NCBI RefSeq assembly: GCF_963855985.1
Contig: NC_087118.1
Coordinates: forward strand, 10,188,501-10,252,500
Source: Ostrinia nubilalis
Taxonomy: Eukaryota > Arthropoda > Insecta > Lepidoptera > Crambidae
DNA length: 64,000 nucleotides
Reading direction: 5' to 3'
In this document: positions 10,492-20,787 of the stretch, piece after piece
How positions within the stretch are numbered: the first letter of the stretch is position 1
Layout: the number at the start of each line of letters is the position of its first letter
Made by a program: the position numbers and the translations under genes
The notes under the pieces: model-generated
The model's database searches: none
Seen by the model: only the letters and a program-made list of their open reading frames with translations
What the model was told of the DNA's origin: nothing

Positions 10492-11226
10492 TGATAGCGC
10501 TACTATTAAATTGTTCCAGAAGATGACATCATAATTAATTTAATCCAAGTCGTTGTGTTCATGTTGATTCTCAATTTATTTAATTACACTTTTAACATGC
10601 TACAAGTGCATTTTATGTTTTTTTTTTTAAAGTTTCCTAATGTGTGTTTAATTATTGATTAATTTAATCACAGTTTAGAATTAAATATTATTAAAATTAT
10701 TTCTTTACTCGAATCGCTATTTTGATAACGCAAGGGAAACGGAAGTAAGTACAAGGTGCACTATTCAATAATTATAAAATTACAAATCAATTATTTTATT
10801 GTTTTAAATATACTCAGTGATATTATAAAATAATTTCATTGTATAATGTGTTACTTTAGTATTTTTATTCGTAAGTATTTTGATTTTATTTCAAAGTGAT
10901 TTTATAATGTTTTAAAAAGTTGCAAATGTATTAATTAAATATAAAAAGTAGATTTAATATTAAGTTAAAGTATTTTAATAATGTTTTTAAGTAATTATTC
11001 ATTTGTATGCAGTGTGATTGTTATCAATTTATTTATTTTTAAAAATGGTGCTTTGGCTCGGATGTTACGTCACTTGATTGCGTCAGTCGGAGTAGTAGTG
11101 GGTGGCGCAGATCGGTGTGACGGGGCATTCAGTGTTAAACCACCGTTGAGTGAACAACTCAAATAAAGTGGTGTTATATTACGTCTGAGTTTTAATCATC
11201 ACCAATTTACAATGGATCCTTCAACA
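10492..11226 (+). repeat. 3' LTR of the Ty3/gypsy element
   Basis: 735 bp, a direct copy of 5534-6267 with one extra T in the T run near 10620. It is followed by the TATA duplication at 11227-11230. Confidence 0.9.
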
Positions 11227-11529
11227 TATATGACATCTTTTCTGCCTCATTTCGCACTGAAAGAAAGTCCAATTTGTGTCTCGACTAGGGATGGGAATAA
11301 AACAAAATTTCAGTTACCATAAAATTATAATATTTGTTTTTAATTAAAGTGTTTTTCATTAAAACAGGGCAAATAGTAGAATTTGTCACACAGAACACAA
11401 AAGTTACAATTTTTTTAGTTTTTTTTTGCAGCCTGAGTGCTATTTAGTGTTAGTCTTAATCTGTCGTAGCAACCTACGCAGCGCTTTCGTTGACCACCTT
11501 TTTTTTAAGCGAATGTTCAGCACATCATT

Positions 11530-11793
11530 GTCGGACGTTTGGTGTAGTGGTTCGAAACGGACTACTATTCCGGAGGTTGCGAGTTCGATTCCCGCACAGT
11601 ATTTGTGTGCATGAACATATTTGTTTGTATTGGACTGGGTGTTTTCTATGTATAATAATATGTATGTATTTACAAAAAAAAAAGTATTTAAGTATGTTTA
11701 TATCCGTTGTCTAGTACCCATAGTACAAGCTTTGCTTAGTTTGGGACTAGAAGCGCAGTGTAAAATGTCCAAAAATATTTATTATTATTATTG
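11530..11793 (+). mobile_element. tRNA-derived SINE
   Basis: The head has an RNA polymerase III A box (TTGGTGTAGTGG, near 11539) and B box (GAGTTCGATTCCC, near 11580) spaced as in a tRNA gene. A tRNA-unrelated body follows, then a tail reading TTTGGGACTAGAAGCGCAG and an (ATT)n end (TATTTATTATTATTATT). That tail is shared by several lepidopteran SINE/LINE pairs I know of, which would supply the retrotransposition machinery. It lies inside the TTAA-specific transposon. Confidence 0.75.
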
Positions 11794-12248
11794 TCTGCCA
11801 CTAGGAATACCTGAAATAAATACGTGCGTTAAGTGTATACAAATGCCATTTTTAGTTAAAAAGTCAGTGTTAATGTGTCACCGGCTAACAGCGTGCGTCC
11901 GTATCGAAACTTATCACATCACTACTCTAAATGCGCGGCGCCCGCGCCTCACCCTGTGCGGTTATGAGGCCTGCAATTTTTGAGGCAGTTCAGACCTCAC
12001 GGCGCACTGAACGTGATTAATTTCTATCCAGTGCGTATGGGACCTAATCGACCTCATACAATATTGTCTACGTCATTATGCTAGGCTTCGTAAGAGAAGC
12101 AATTTGATATATTTGTCTCTGTTGTACTCATAGAAATGTTAAAATAGTCGCCCCCCGCACAGAGTGAGAGAACGCGATTATGACTGCCGCACCTGCGATA
12201 AGTCCTGCATGTGGCTTTTTAGACCTCATACATAACGCAGTGAGCGTG

Positions 12249-12690
12249 TTAAGAGATCTAATAAATACAAATCTCAGTTCAAGTTTAAATGTAGAACATT
12301 ACATCAATAAAATTATGTCAGCAGAACACAAGTTGAGAGCCATAGGCTTCGGAGTTGATGATGAGTGGCTTGGCACTTTAATGCTGGCCGAAGAGTACAA
12401 GCCTATGATTATGGGGATTGAGAGCTGTGGAATAAAGATTAGTGCCGATCTGATTAAAACCAAATTGCTACAAGAAGTTAAATCAGATACTACTACTGCT
12501 TTTTATGTCAAATATAGTAATTACTCTCGATCCAATCAGCCTAAAGGACCCCGATGTTTTAACTGTAATAAACATGGTCATGTTAGCAAATATTGTTGGT
12601 TTAAAAATAAAAAAAGGAGGAAAATGAAGATACAAAGAATAGTTTTGTTGCTGCTTTCTCTGCTTCTTTACTGAATGACAGCACGAACTG
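12249..12690 (+). pseudogene. Copia gag, second part
   Basis: The copia gag frame resumes at the right TTAA (RDLINTNLSSSLNVEHYINK...). It runs through the UBN2-type domain (DEWLGTLMLAEEYKPM) to one CCHC knuckle (CFNCNKHGHVSKYC, about 12552-12595). A frame change in the lysine-rich stretch near 12620 separates it from the protease. Together with 4980-5268 it makes up one gag region broken by a stop, a transposon and a frameshift. Confidence 0.82.
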
Positions 12691-13285
12691 GTATGTGGAT
12701 TCAGGGGCATCTGCTCACATGACAATGCATGGCCACTGGCTTGAGAATGAAAAAGCACCATCTGTAAATACCATCAGAATTGCTGACAATACAGTACTTC
12801 GTGTTCAGAGCTGTGGTACAGTCACTATTCAAGTGAAGAATGAAGACACTGGGACTGTGGACTGCATTCAAGTGAATGATGTTTTATATGTGCCGGGTCT
12901 ATCCACAAAATTTGCTGTCAGTGAGCAAAATAATGTCCAATGGAAACCGAATTGAGTTTAATGAAAATGGATGTGCAGTAACAAACAAGGATGGAAATGT
13001 AGTGGCCAATGCGGAACTAGTGAATAAAACATACAAATTATTAACATGCAACAGTGGAAGGGCTATGTCTGTCATAGCTGAAGACAGGTACATATGGCAC
13101 CAACGACTCGGACATCTCAACTTCAATGATTTGAAGAAGATCCCCAATTGTACTCTGGGTGTGAAACTATCTCAAGACAATAAAGATGTGACATATATTA
13201 CATGTCTGCAAGCCAAGCTGACCAGACAACCATTCAAGCACGAAGGTTCCCGAGCATCAAAATTATTGGAGTTAATTATGTTGCT
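12691..13285 (+). pseudogene. Copia protease and start of integrase
   Basis: The copia protease motif WYVDSGASAHMT is at 12691-12726, followed by DVLYVPGLST. A frameshift near 12905 moves the reading frame from the one ending 12955 to the one starting 12876. The second carries the GAG-pre-integrase zinc-binding part (WHQRLGHLNFNDLKK, then a degenerate ITCLQAK in which one cysteine is gone). The integrase catalytic core is missing after about 13270. Confidence 0.8.
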
Positions 13286-13412
13286 ATCGCGCTCGCACAC
13301 TCACTGCGGGCGCTCGTCGCACAGTCGCGACAGCAATATAATTACGCGCGAGCGATAGGAATGGGTAGCTTGGGGTCATTGGACGGGATTCTACGTGCTC
13401 ACGGACCAGGCT
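13286..13412. repeat. Short GC-rich hairpin replacing the copia integrase core
   Basis: The bases CTATCGCGCTCGC and, inverted, GCGCGAGCGATAG enclose about 75 bp of GC-rich sequence. This lies exactly where the integrase core and the start of the reverse transcriptase should be. It may be a tiny MITE or the scar of a deletion; I cannot tell which. Confidence 0.4.
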
Positions 13413-13930
13413 TTAGATAATAACACCTGGACAATAGTAGACTTACCTGCAGGCAAAAAGTTAATACCATGCAAGTGGGTATTCAAAACTAAGCGAAATG
13501 ATGCTGGAGAAATAGTAAGATACAAAGCTCGTCTTGTCATCAAGGGGCTTAAACAAACAAAAGGTATTGATTATCACGATGTTTATGCTCCAGTGGTCCG
13601 CTTGACTTCATTAAGATACTTGTTTGGCTTAGCAACAAAATACAGACTGGAAATCCATCAAATGAATGCTATCACAGCTTTTCTACAGGGAGATGTTGAA
13701 GAGGAAATATTCATGTCACCGCCGCCTTGTTATGAAGCGGAAAACAAAGTGGGCAGACTTAACAAAGCTCTGTATGGCTTAAAACAAGCCAGTCGTCAAT
13801 GGAACAAAAAGCTCAACGCTGCACTATTGGAGATTGGATTGAAAAGATCAATAATGGATCCTTGTATATGTCATAGTCAAAGGACGATATGCAGTCTCTT
13901 TGCGGAATGACTGGTTTATGGTGACCAAGG
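13413..13930 (+). pseudogene. Copia reverse transcriptase, N-terminal part
   Basis: The frame starts at NTWTIVDLPAGKKLIPCKWVFK and includes YKARLVIKGLKQ, DYHDVYAPVVRL, AFLQGDVEEEIFM and ALYGLKQASRQW. These are the ordered motifs of the copia (RVT_2) reverse transcriptase. It stops at DPCIC, before the YVDD active-site motif, after which the sequence shifts frame and passes into a repeat near 13930. RNase H and the 3' LTR are not present. The copy is dead. Confidence 0.85.
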
Positions 13931-14846
13931 CCTTCAGGCAAACCCCGAAGTGAATTCTTATTTCGGCCTTTGACTAAGTCAAACCTAGAAGTGCCTAAAC
14001 TGTTCAGTCAAACGTCGAAACCTAAATAACCTGTATCGGGCTTTGCCTAGTCAATCCTAGAAACGACTGTCAGACTCAGTCAAAAGTTGACGGCTAATAG
14101 AAAACCGGCCAAGTGCGAGTCGGATTCGCTCACGAAGGGTTCCGTGCGTGCGACTCTTTTATTGTTGCATGGGAGTCTTTAAATATTTATTTTATTTTAA
14201 TTTTATGATTTATTTTTAAAGTAGATAATATGCAACTAAATATTATGTGAATATTCAAGGGTTCACCTGTTTACGTCTTAATATCGGGCAGAAAACTTCA
14301 AAAAGTCACGTTTGCTGTAAAGAAGCCCCCCATGAAACATTTAATTTATTATTGAATTATTTATTTTTAAAGTGAATAAATAATTAAATATTTTGAGAAT
14401 GATTCATGAGATAAGTACGAGCCTGGTAACAGTCAAAATTCAGCGAAATCATAGTAATAAGGTCTCGTTTTAACTCTTTATCCTCTAAGGTACAGAACCC
14501 TAAAAATTAGTAATTTCAAGATCGGTCTAGAAACACTGATAAACAACCGCAGTAAATAAGTTTGGTTACTCGTACCTTCACCTAAAGAGATAGCTGCGCG
14601 TGTAAACAATAAGTTGGATATCAGAACAGAATGAAGTAGGTATAGTTTACTTTAAAGTCTTAATTGAGGTTTGACTAGTCAAACCCCGATTTCATCAAAT
14701 TGAGTTTCGACGTTTGCCTGACCAAATTAGTTACTCCTAGGTTTGACTAACATTCTTTAGTCAAAGGCCGAAATGTTTGGGCTTTGACCTGAGGATTGAC
14801 TAGTCAAACCTAGGAGTGCCGGAACTTCGAGGTTTGACTATAACAT
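13930..14846. repeat. Palindrome-rich non-coding repeat with GTTTGACTAGTCAAAC motifs
   Basis: Inverted and direct copies of a GTTTGACTAGTCAAACC-like word occur at both sides (13960-14090 and 14660-14840), with GGCCGAAAT words near them. The middle (14103-14150) carries AAACCGGCCAAGTGCGAGTC, a short conserved word I recognise as dispersed in insect genomes. There is no coding capacity. It is probably a non-autonomous DNA transposon that cut off the copia 3' end; exact termini and target duplication are not clear. Confidence 0.5.
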
Positions 14847-15526
14847 ATACAGGTGTCCCGTAATGTAACGTCAAGCCGGAACTGGGTGTTGAGGCAAGTT
14901 ATGCTGGTTATCAGAAAAATAAAAAAAAAATCTATGTGGCATTTTGTCAAAATAATAGGCATTTAAAAAAAAAACAAAAAAATCTACTCCCGGTGACGGT
15001 CTTTTTACTCGTGTTGCCACAAATCTTCACTTTTTCCAAAATTTTTTTTTGTTATGTAACCCTGAATAATGCTTCTCTAAATTGTTATCAAAATTACAAA
15101 ACCAGCTACTCCAGCTTGGATGAAAAAAATATATTATTCCCAAAAAATTTTTCAAAATAAAAATTTTGCCTAGTTTAAACTGACTGTACTGAAAAAAAAT
15201 TGTACTACGCGAGTGTGGCAAGTGACGTCATAATTTGGCGCATTTAGTAAGGATTCCAAAATGGTATAACACTTGGTAAATTCTTGCTGTGATTGTCGAC
15301 AATTTTTGGTTTTTTGGAAATAATCCCGTTTTTGACATTATCTACCTTGGTTAAAAATTATTATTCTAATGTGCCCAAAATTCAAGTTTCTGTGACTGAC
15401 TACCGTACAGTCAGTCACAGAAACTTTTGTCATCATGACAGTAATTAGTAGTTGACATACTGTGACAAAAGTCACCCGTGCGCGCGCGCCTTTACTAGCT
15501 GCTCTGCCTGCACTTGTACTTGGTAA

Positions 15527-16094
15527 CAGGGATAATAAGGACATGAAGTTTCGGTTATGGATACGGTTACGGATATTAGAATAATATTATACCAGTTTCG
15601 GTTACGGTCACGGATATGAAATCATTTCAGATTATCCGAAAGTTTCGGATAATTTCGGTTACGGAATTATTAGAATTTCAAAAATGTAGGTATAATTCAA
15701 ATAGCAAGATGCTGCGTGACCCACATAGCTACTTTATGTACCAACTAAGACGACACCTATGTATGATAAAGGTAAAACAGGCTGGCATATTAGATGGTGC
15801 CAGGGAATGCCAGACAAGTTGGTAACAAATATTAAGATTTAAGGTACAATTCCAAGACGTGCCGCAACCGCAAACTGTAAAACTCTATGAAATCGGCAGC
15901 GCGGCATTGCAGCTGCGGCGTGTATACTGCAGATTTCATAGAGTTTTGCAGTTTGGAATTGTATCCTTGAGACTCCGCCTTTATCCGAAACTATCCGTAA
16001 CTTTTGAATCAGTTTCGGTTACGGTAATGGTTATTTTTTTATTTGGGATATACGATAGTTTCGGTTACGGTTACGGATATCCATAACATCCCTG
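15527..16094. mobile_element. hAT-type MITE
   Basis: The 568-bp element has CAGGGAT...ATCCCTG ends between perfect 8-bp duplications CTTGGTAA (15519-15526, 16095-16102). Both features are typical of hAT transposons. Subterminal GGTTACGGTTACGG repeats occur at both ends and in the middle. It has no transposase, so it would depend on an enzyme supplied elsewhere. Confidence 0.8.
15847..15961. repeat. Small hairpin repeat inside the hAT MITE
   Basis: 115 bp flanked by TA on both sides, with inverted ends CAATTCCAA / TTGGAATTG. A second inverted pair, AAACTCTATGAAAT / ATTTCATAGAGTTTT, lies inside. It could be a tiny TA-type MITE. Confidence 0.45.
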
Positions 16095-16703
16095 CTTGGT
16101 AAAATGGCCCTCTCCGTCCCGCTCATACCTTTTAAAATGGCTTCTTCACCTCACTTAAGCCAGAAACTTGAATTTTGGGCACATTAGAATAATTTTTAAC
16201 CAAGGTACATAAAGTTAAAAACGGGATTATTTCCAAAAAACTAAAAATTGACGAGAATTACAGCAAGAATTTAAAAGTGTTATACCATTTTGGAATCCTT
16301 ACTAAATGCGCCAAATTATGACGTCACTTGCCACACTCGCGTAGTACAATTTTTTTTCAGTACAGTCAGTTTAAACTAGGCAAAATTTTTATTTTGAAAA
16401 ATTTTTTGGGAATAATGTATTTTTTTCATCCAAGCTGGAGCAGCTGGTTTTGTAATTTTGATAGCAATTTAGAGAAGCATTATTCAGGGTTACATAACAA
16501 AAAAAAAATTTGGAAAAAGTGAAGATTTGTGGCAACACGAGTAAAAAGACCGTCACCGGGAGTAGATTTTTTTGTTTTTTTTTTTAAATGCCTAATATTT
16601 TGACAAAATGCCACATAGATTTTTTTTCTATTTTTCTGATAACCAGCATAACTTGCCTCAACACCCAGTTCCGGCTTGACGTTACATTACGGGACACCCT
16701 GTA

Positions 16704-17854
16704 TACTATAGACTTAATAATGAACATGATATACTTCTTATAGCAGTGTGAAATGAAACACTCTTGTAGGTTGTTCTAACTTGTATTTCAGCATCACTGA
16801 TTTACACAATTCCGACATTATGACGTCATCTTAATAGTACCTCTTGCTTTGAACGCTCAAATCGAACTGACTGTCCAGCGGCATGCCAGCGATAAGGTAA
16901 CTTCCCCTTCCATCAGTGAAAGTCGACCGGTTCAAAACGACTTATCGACGGCATGCTCCGGAACTAGTCAAATGCAATACTTATTTCATAATTAGCTGTT
17001 TTCTTAATTTTTAAAATACTAAAATGTATACAATAAAAATCTAAAATAGTTAAATTAAATAATAAATATGAAATAATTGGATTTAATACAAAATAAATTC
17101 TAAAATCATTCTAATGTCTGCAAAATGCCTAGGAAGTAATCAAATAAAGTATTTTAATTTAATAATGGGTTCTTCTAAAATACAATACAAATACTAAAAT
17201 TGTTGCAATAACTATTTAAAAGTAACCAATAATCGTATAAAATACAATATAAATTCTAAAATCATTACATTCGGCCATCCGACACCGTGATGCCTCCCGG
17301 CATTCACGTCTAATAAGGATTTATTCTAAAATCATTAATATTACTTTTCAAACAATATTACAATATGAAGCATTGTATAGTAGAATGATAAACAATTCTA
17401 TGACAACTTGTTAACAAGTGTTTTAACATTAATAATGCATTTTAGAAACTATTCTTCATAATTAAACCAGTAACAAATGTTAAGGGAGAAAAATCTTGTA
17501 GGCGCTTATACACACTATACATTTTCACCTAATCTATATTATTCGTAATGACTTATTTTATAACCAATAACGGATATTTGCATGAAATTCAGATATTAAT
17601 CGTTTTACTTTATAATTTTCTCAAAACTACCATATCGAATATATTGGAAACTTCTCTTTTTAAATCCAAATTTTTATTTCACATAAATACACGTCCATTA
17701 GATGTTAGTACATAATCAATTTAATTACAGTGTATCTTGCCATGACTGCCATGTGAAAGTTATTAAGTTTATAAGAACATGTCAAAACGTTAATATTAAG
17801 TATATCCAATTATATCCATTTGTAACCGTAATCTGGCAAATAATGAATTATGGT
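16704..17854. other. AT-rich flank of the Polinton, no gene seen
   Basis: About 1.15 kb of AT-rich sequence. Loosely repeated words of the form ATTCTAAAATCATT occur near 17098, 17256 and 17321, with related TACTAAAAT words between them. I see no long ORF, RNA or defined transposon end. It ends at the target duplication of the Polinton. Confidence 0.5.
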
Positions 17855-17860
17855 CACGAT

Positions 17861-18077
17861 AGTAGTAGGGAATTGGGTTCTCTGGCTCACGGTCGTTCAA
17901 CATAATCGGAGTTTTAGTTTTCAGTCTAAGTGAATCGTTCAACTATAGAGCGCTCTCGAGAGGCGCTTTACAGCGCCTCTTAAGCGCGCAACGAGTTGAC
18001 TGATTCACCTAGACTGAAAACTAAAACTTCGATTATGTTGAACGACCGCGATCCAGAGAACCCAATTCCCTATTATC
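17861..18077. repeat. 217-bp self-complementary hairpin at the left terminus
   Basis: The first 75 bases (GGGAATTGGGTTCTCTGG... to AGTGAATC) return inverted at 18003-18077 (GATTCACCTAGACTGAAAAC... to CCAGAGAACCCAATTCCC). The 67 bases between them hold a smaller perfect hairpin (GAGGCGCT-TTAC-AGCGCCTC) and the palindromes AGAGCGCTCT and CTCTCGAGAG. A single strand of this end could fold into a long stem with a branched tip. The right end has the same 217-bp structure once the Harbinger-type insertion is discounted. Confidence 0.85.
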
Positions 18078-18340
18078 ACACTCACAAACTAGATTAGTGT
18101 ATACCCTAGTACCTCAGTAGTTCTAAGCTTTCAGTGAACGTAATAGTAAAACTTTTAAGACAACTAAGTGAACCTATGAGCTGATCTATGCATACTAAGT
18201 ATGAGTAATATATTGAAAACTACATTAGTAACTGATATTAGGATAGTTATTAGCTTTCAGAAAGAGTTAATAGTAAAACTCTTAAGACACCAGTGTGGTA
18301 GTTTCATGAGGTGCAGAAGATGGGTATACCTAGGTAGGTT
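17861..18340. repeat. Left terminal inverted repeat of the Polinton
   Basis: The sequence matches the reverse complement of the right end (54061-55999) out to TACCTAGGTAGGTT at 18340. The right copy is longer because of an internal segment (about 54215-54445) absent on the left and the Harbinger-type insertion. A GAAAACTAAAACTTC word typical of the hairpin recurs just past the repeat at about 18375. Confidence 0.85.
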
Positions 18341-18537
18341 AGTAAAACTATTCTTAGGTACTATGTATGTAGTTTGAAAACTAAAACTTCTTCTATTTAA
18401 GACTACAATTCAGAACTCGAATTATATTATTTCCAAATATTAAAAACTTTTATCATAATTACAAATAAATAAATAAAACAGCAAAGTAAAACTAATAAAT
18501 ATTTATTGTAGGAGTTTTTACAGATGTCAAAATAATA

Positions 18538-18965
18538 TTAAAAATACTTATCACTTGCATTACACATTTTCTCACTCATTTTATCAATTATTTCACGGGC
18601 AGCTTGGTATATTTCATCCTTAAAAATGTTTTGAACGATATGCTGTCCACATATTTCAGCGTTACATTTACAAACTGGTCCTTCGCTTTTAAACTGGTCT
18701 GCATCATAAATTTCTAATTTGATAACTTTTCGCCCAACGGCAGGAATTTTGATGTACGAATATGTTTCGTTTTCTTTTGTTCGCTTTCTTGATGCACCCG
18801 ATCCTTCAGCAACTTGTTTCCCATAATTTTCTTGCACTTGATTAGTTACATTGAAATTGAACAGAGACTCGGAATCCTGAAATTAAGAACAAATACGTTC
18901 ACATAAAAACGCTTTTCATTAGAATTAAGTTCACAAAGTTTGATTGGCATTGAACTTACCGACAT
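18538..18965 (-). CDS. Spliced accessory protein of the Polinton, unknown function
   Basis: I infer two exons on the minus strand. Exon 1 is 18965-18960 (ATGTCG), then a GTAAG donor, an 83-bp intron (18959-18877) ending TTAATTTCAG, and exon 2 at 18876-18538. The phase is kept and the product has 114 residues. It contains KRTKENETYSYIKIPAVG, a cysteine/histidine cluster CKCNAEICGQH that could bind metal, and a C-terminal helix-like part. I recognise no family. Its place between the terminal repeat and the other genes, on the opposite strand, is usual for lineage-specific accessory genes of Polintons and adintoviruses. Confidence 0.55.
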
Positions 18966-19386
18966 TTTTGTTTTGATCTTGATTTAGCTCTACTCGTATA
19001 GATAGGTGCCTGCAAGTACGTGTGACTATACCTGACAATATTTTGAGACTAATAAAATATTGACGAAGTGGTATTTACTTACATATTCGTTTCTACAACA
19101 TTACTCACATATAAACTGTTACTCTTTGTAAATCTGTTGCAAGGTACCTACGTGGTAACCTACTTCCTTCAAATTTATCATCCCATATTCTATAAAATAA
19201 ATTAAACACACGAGGAAAGTCATATGACAATACTAGTATAGTAAAGATATCGATTATCTTTCTAATAAGGAAATTTTGCTGACATGCACCACGCGCTGCG
19301 AAGATGCGCACACTCTCTCGCGAATACCATATCGAGTAAGGTTCCTACGTCTTACAACAAACCTCCACTAATGCACATCCTGAAAC
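18966..19386. other. Non-coding spacer, probable divergent promoter region
   Basis: No ORF of note. It lies between the start of the minus-strand accessory gene and a TATA/Inr pair facing the plus-strand gene block, so it would hold control elements for both. This function is inferred from position only. Confidence 0.35.
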
Positions 19387-19423
19387 TATTTATAGATCTT
19401 GACCCGTTGCCCCCCAATCATTT
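19387..19423 (+). promoter_or_regulatory. Candidate core promoter (TATA box and initiator)
   Basis: TATTTATA at 19387-19394 is followed by TCATTT at 19418-19423, a fair match to the arthropod initiator (TCAKTY). About 33 bp separate the TATA start from the initiator A, the normal spacing. It points right, toward the main Polinton gene block. Prediction from sequence alone. Confidence 0.35.
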
Positions 19424-19618
19424 GTGCATATTATTTTGTGTGTGATTTCAAGTGAGCGAGTTTTCAACTAACTTCAGTTTTTAAATATTAGAGTTTTAAA
19501 AGTGCAAGTGGATTAATCATTAATCATTTAGTTATAATACGTAGGTTCATCTTGTGTTTTACTTTATTAAATAAATAAAACTAGCCACTAAACATTTTTA
19601 TACCTACAGCTTACTAAA

Positions 19619-20518
19619 TCTATACTTATAATAAATCTGTAGAGTGGTCAATTCTGTACATGAAATATATTTTCAAAATAACTATCAGGGTGATTTGTGA
19701 TCGATACTGATGCCAAAAATGCAATCAGTAAAATTTTTGTCTGTCTGTCTGTCTGTCTGTCTGTATGTTCCTTATAGAAATAAAAACTACTCGACGGATT
19801 TTAACGAAACTTTGTACAATTATTCTTAATACTCCTGGGCAGGTTAAAGGATACTTAGGAATTCCCACGGGAACGGTAATTAGCGGGAAAATTCTTTTGT
19901 ATGAAAAATCTAAACCGCTTAAGTTAGACTCTTGAAAGGCATGCAGGTACCTTAGTAAACTTAAAGCTTAGTTACAACAGGATATTGCAAAATTCCCACG
20001 GGAACGGGAGTAAGCGGGAAAAAACATTTGTATGAAAAATCTAAACCGCTTAAGTTAGACGCTTGAAATTTAGCATGCAGGTACCTTAGTAAACTTAAAG
20101 CTTAGTTACAACAGGATATTGCAAAATTCCAACGGGAACGGGAGTTAGTGGGAAAAAACATTTGTATGAAAAAATCTAAACCGTGTAAAATAGACTCTTG
20201 AAATTTGGCATGCAGATACTTTAGTAAACTTTAAGCTTAGTTACAACAGGATATTGCAAAATTCCTACGGGAACGGGAGTTAGCGGGAAAAAACATTTGT
20301 ATGAAAAAATCTAAACCGCGTAAGATAGACTCTTGAAATTTGGCGTGCAGGTATCTTATTAAACTTAAAGCTTAGTTACAACAGGATATTGCAAAATTCC
20401 CATGGGAATGGGAGTTAGCGGGAAAAAACATTTGTATGAAAAAATCTAAACCGCGTAAGATAGATGAAGGGGGGGGTAAAACGAGATCCACGCGCACGAA
20501 GTCGCGGGCGGCCGCTAG
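19619..20518 (+). mobile_element. Non-autonomous Helitron
   Basis: It starts TCTATACTTATAATAAATC after an A and ends in a GC-rich hairpin region (CGCGCACGAAGTCGCGGGCG) and CTAG, followed by T. TC start, CTAG end and insertion between A and T are Helitron hallmarks. The 5' part holds a (TCTG)n microsatellite (19739-19764) and TACTCGACGGATTTTAACGA, words I know from common lepidopteran Helitrons. No Rep/helicase ORF. Confidence 0.75.
19845..20465 (+). repeat. About 135-bp tandem repeats inside the Helitron
   Basis: Four to five copies of a unit containing GCTTAGTTACAACAGGATA and ACGGGAGTTAGCGGGAAAA. The GCTTAGTTAC word recurs at about 19966, 20100, 20235 and 20370, so the spacing is close to 135 bp. 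The copies differ by few bases. Confidence 0.75.
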
Positions 20519-20597
20519 TTTCGTAATAAAAAGAACTATTCTACAGGCTAATATTATTTGTCTCATATGTTGAATTAGGTGAATGTATGTATACTTA

Positions 20598-20652
20598 TGC
20601 CTATGTTCAGCAGTGGACGTCCTGTGGCTGAAATGATGATGATGATGATGAT
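20598..20652 (+). mobile_element. 55-bp dead-on-arrival RTE 3' end
   Basis: Identical to the last bases of the long RTE copies (CAGCAGTGGACGTCCTGTGG, then (ATG)n). It is flanked by perfect GTATACTTA duplications (20589-20597, 20653-20661), so it is an independent, extremely truncated insertion. Confidence 0.8.
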
Positions 20653-20661
20653 GTATACTTA

Positions 20662-20768
20662 ATCAATCACTTACCATCAGGTAAGCAACCCTAGGACGGT
20701 AATCACTTACCATCAGGTGATCCGTCTGCTCGTTTGCCTCCTATCACATAAAAAAAAAAAAAAAAACT
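20662..20768 (+). mobile_element. LINE 3' end with poly(A) tail
   Basis: It contains AATCACTTACCATCAGGT twice, then CTCGTTTGCCTCCTATCACA and a long A run. I recognise this tail as common in lepidopteran genomes. It is strongly 5'-truncated with no coding part. Target duplication not resolved. Confidence 0.55.
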
Positions 20769-20787
20769 TATTGTATAATTAAAACTA

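Larger units (their letters stand above)
5534..11226 (+). mobile_element. Ty3/gypsy LTR retrotransposon, recent insertion
   Basis: A 5.7-kb element with near-identical LTRs, a TATA target duplication, a leucine-tRNA-type primer site, a gag-pol frame and a tandem-repeat segment before the 3' LTR. There is no envelope gene. The small gap between the LTRs indicates a young insertion. It sits inside the TTAA-specific transposon. The integrase frame is broken near 9700, so this copy is probably not autonomous. Confidence 0.92.
5269..12248. mobile_element. TTAA-specific DNA transposon (piggyBac- or Kolobok-like), non-autonomous
   Basis: The terminal repeats CACGCTCACTGCG (5269) and its inverse (ending 12248) are flanked by TTAA on both sides (5265-5268, 12249-12252). 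Removing the element and one TTAA would rejoin the copia gag frame exactly. Subterminal copies of CAGTGCGTATGAGGTC-like words lie near both ends (about 5307, 5352, 12030). Excluding the gypsy insertion it is about 1.28 kb and has no transposase. The TTAA target fits piggyBac or Kolobok families; I cannot decide between them. Confidence 0.78.
14850..16701. mobile_element. Second long-palindrome TA-flanked element
   Basis: The ends CAGGTGTCCCGTAATG and CATTACGGGACACCCTG are flanked by TA (14848-14849, 16702-16703). The arms of about 545 bp (14850-15395 and 16155-16701) are near-perfect inverted repeats. The central 0.76 kb includes a perfect small hairpin on TTTCTGTGACTGAC (about 15388-15426) and a nested hAT MITE. 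The terminus pattern resembles that of the 562-4359 family, but the sequence differs, so this is a separate family. No transposase is present. Confidence 0.8.

Noticed and set aside
11581..11593. Possible intact tRNA gene at the SINE head
   Set aside because: The A and B boxes are good but the stems do not close into a cloverleaf, and a SINE body and tail follow.
11426..11983. Three overlapping short plus-strand ORFs around the SINE
   Set aside because: They cross the SINE and its tail with no conserved protein features.
15338..15544. Alanine/arginine-rich minus-strand ORF in the second palindrome
   Set aside because: It follows a hairpin and a CG-repeat, with no coding signature.
19850..20465. 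Regularly spaced 135-bp repeats that could suggest a CRISPR-like array
   Set aside because: The repeats are long tandem units without unique spacers and lie inside a Helitron in a eukaryotic genome.
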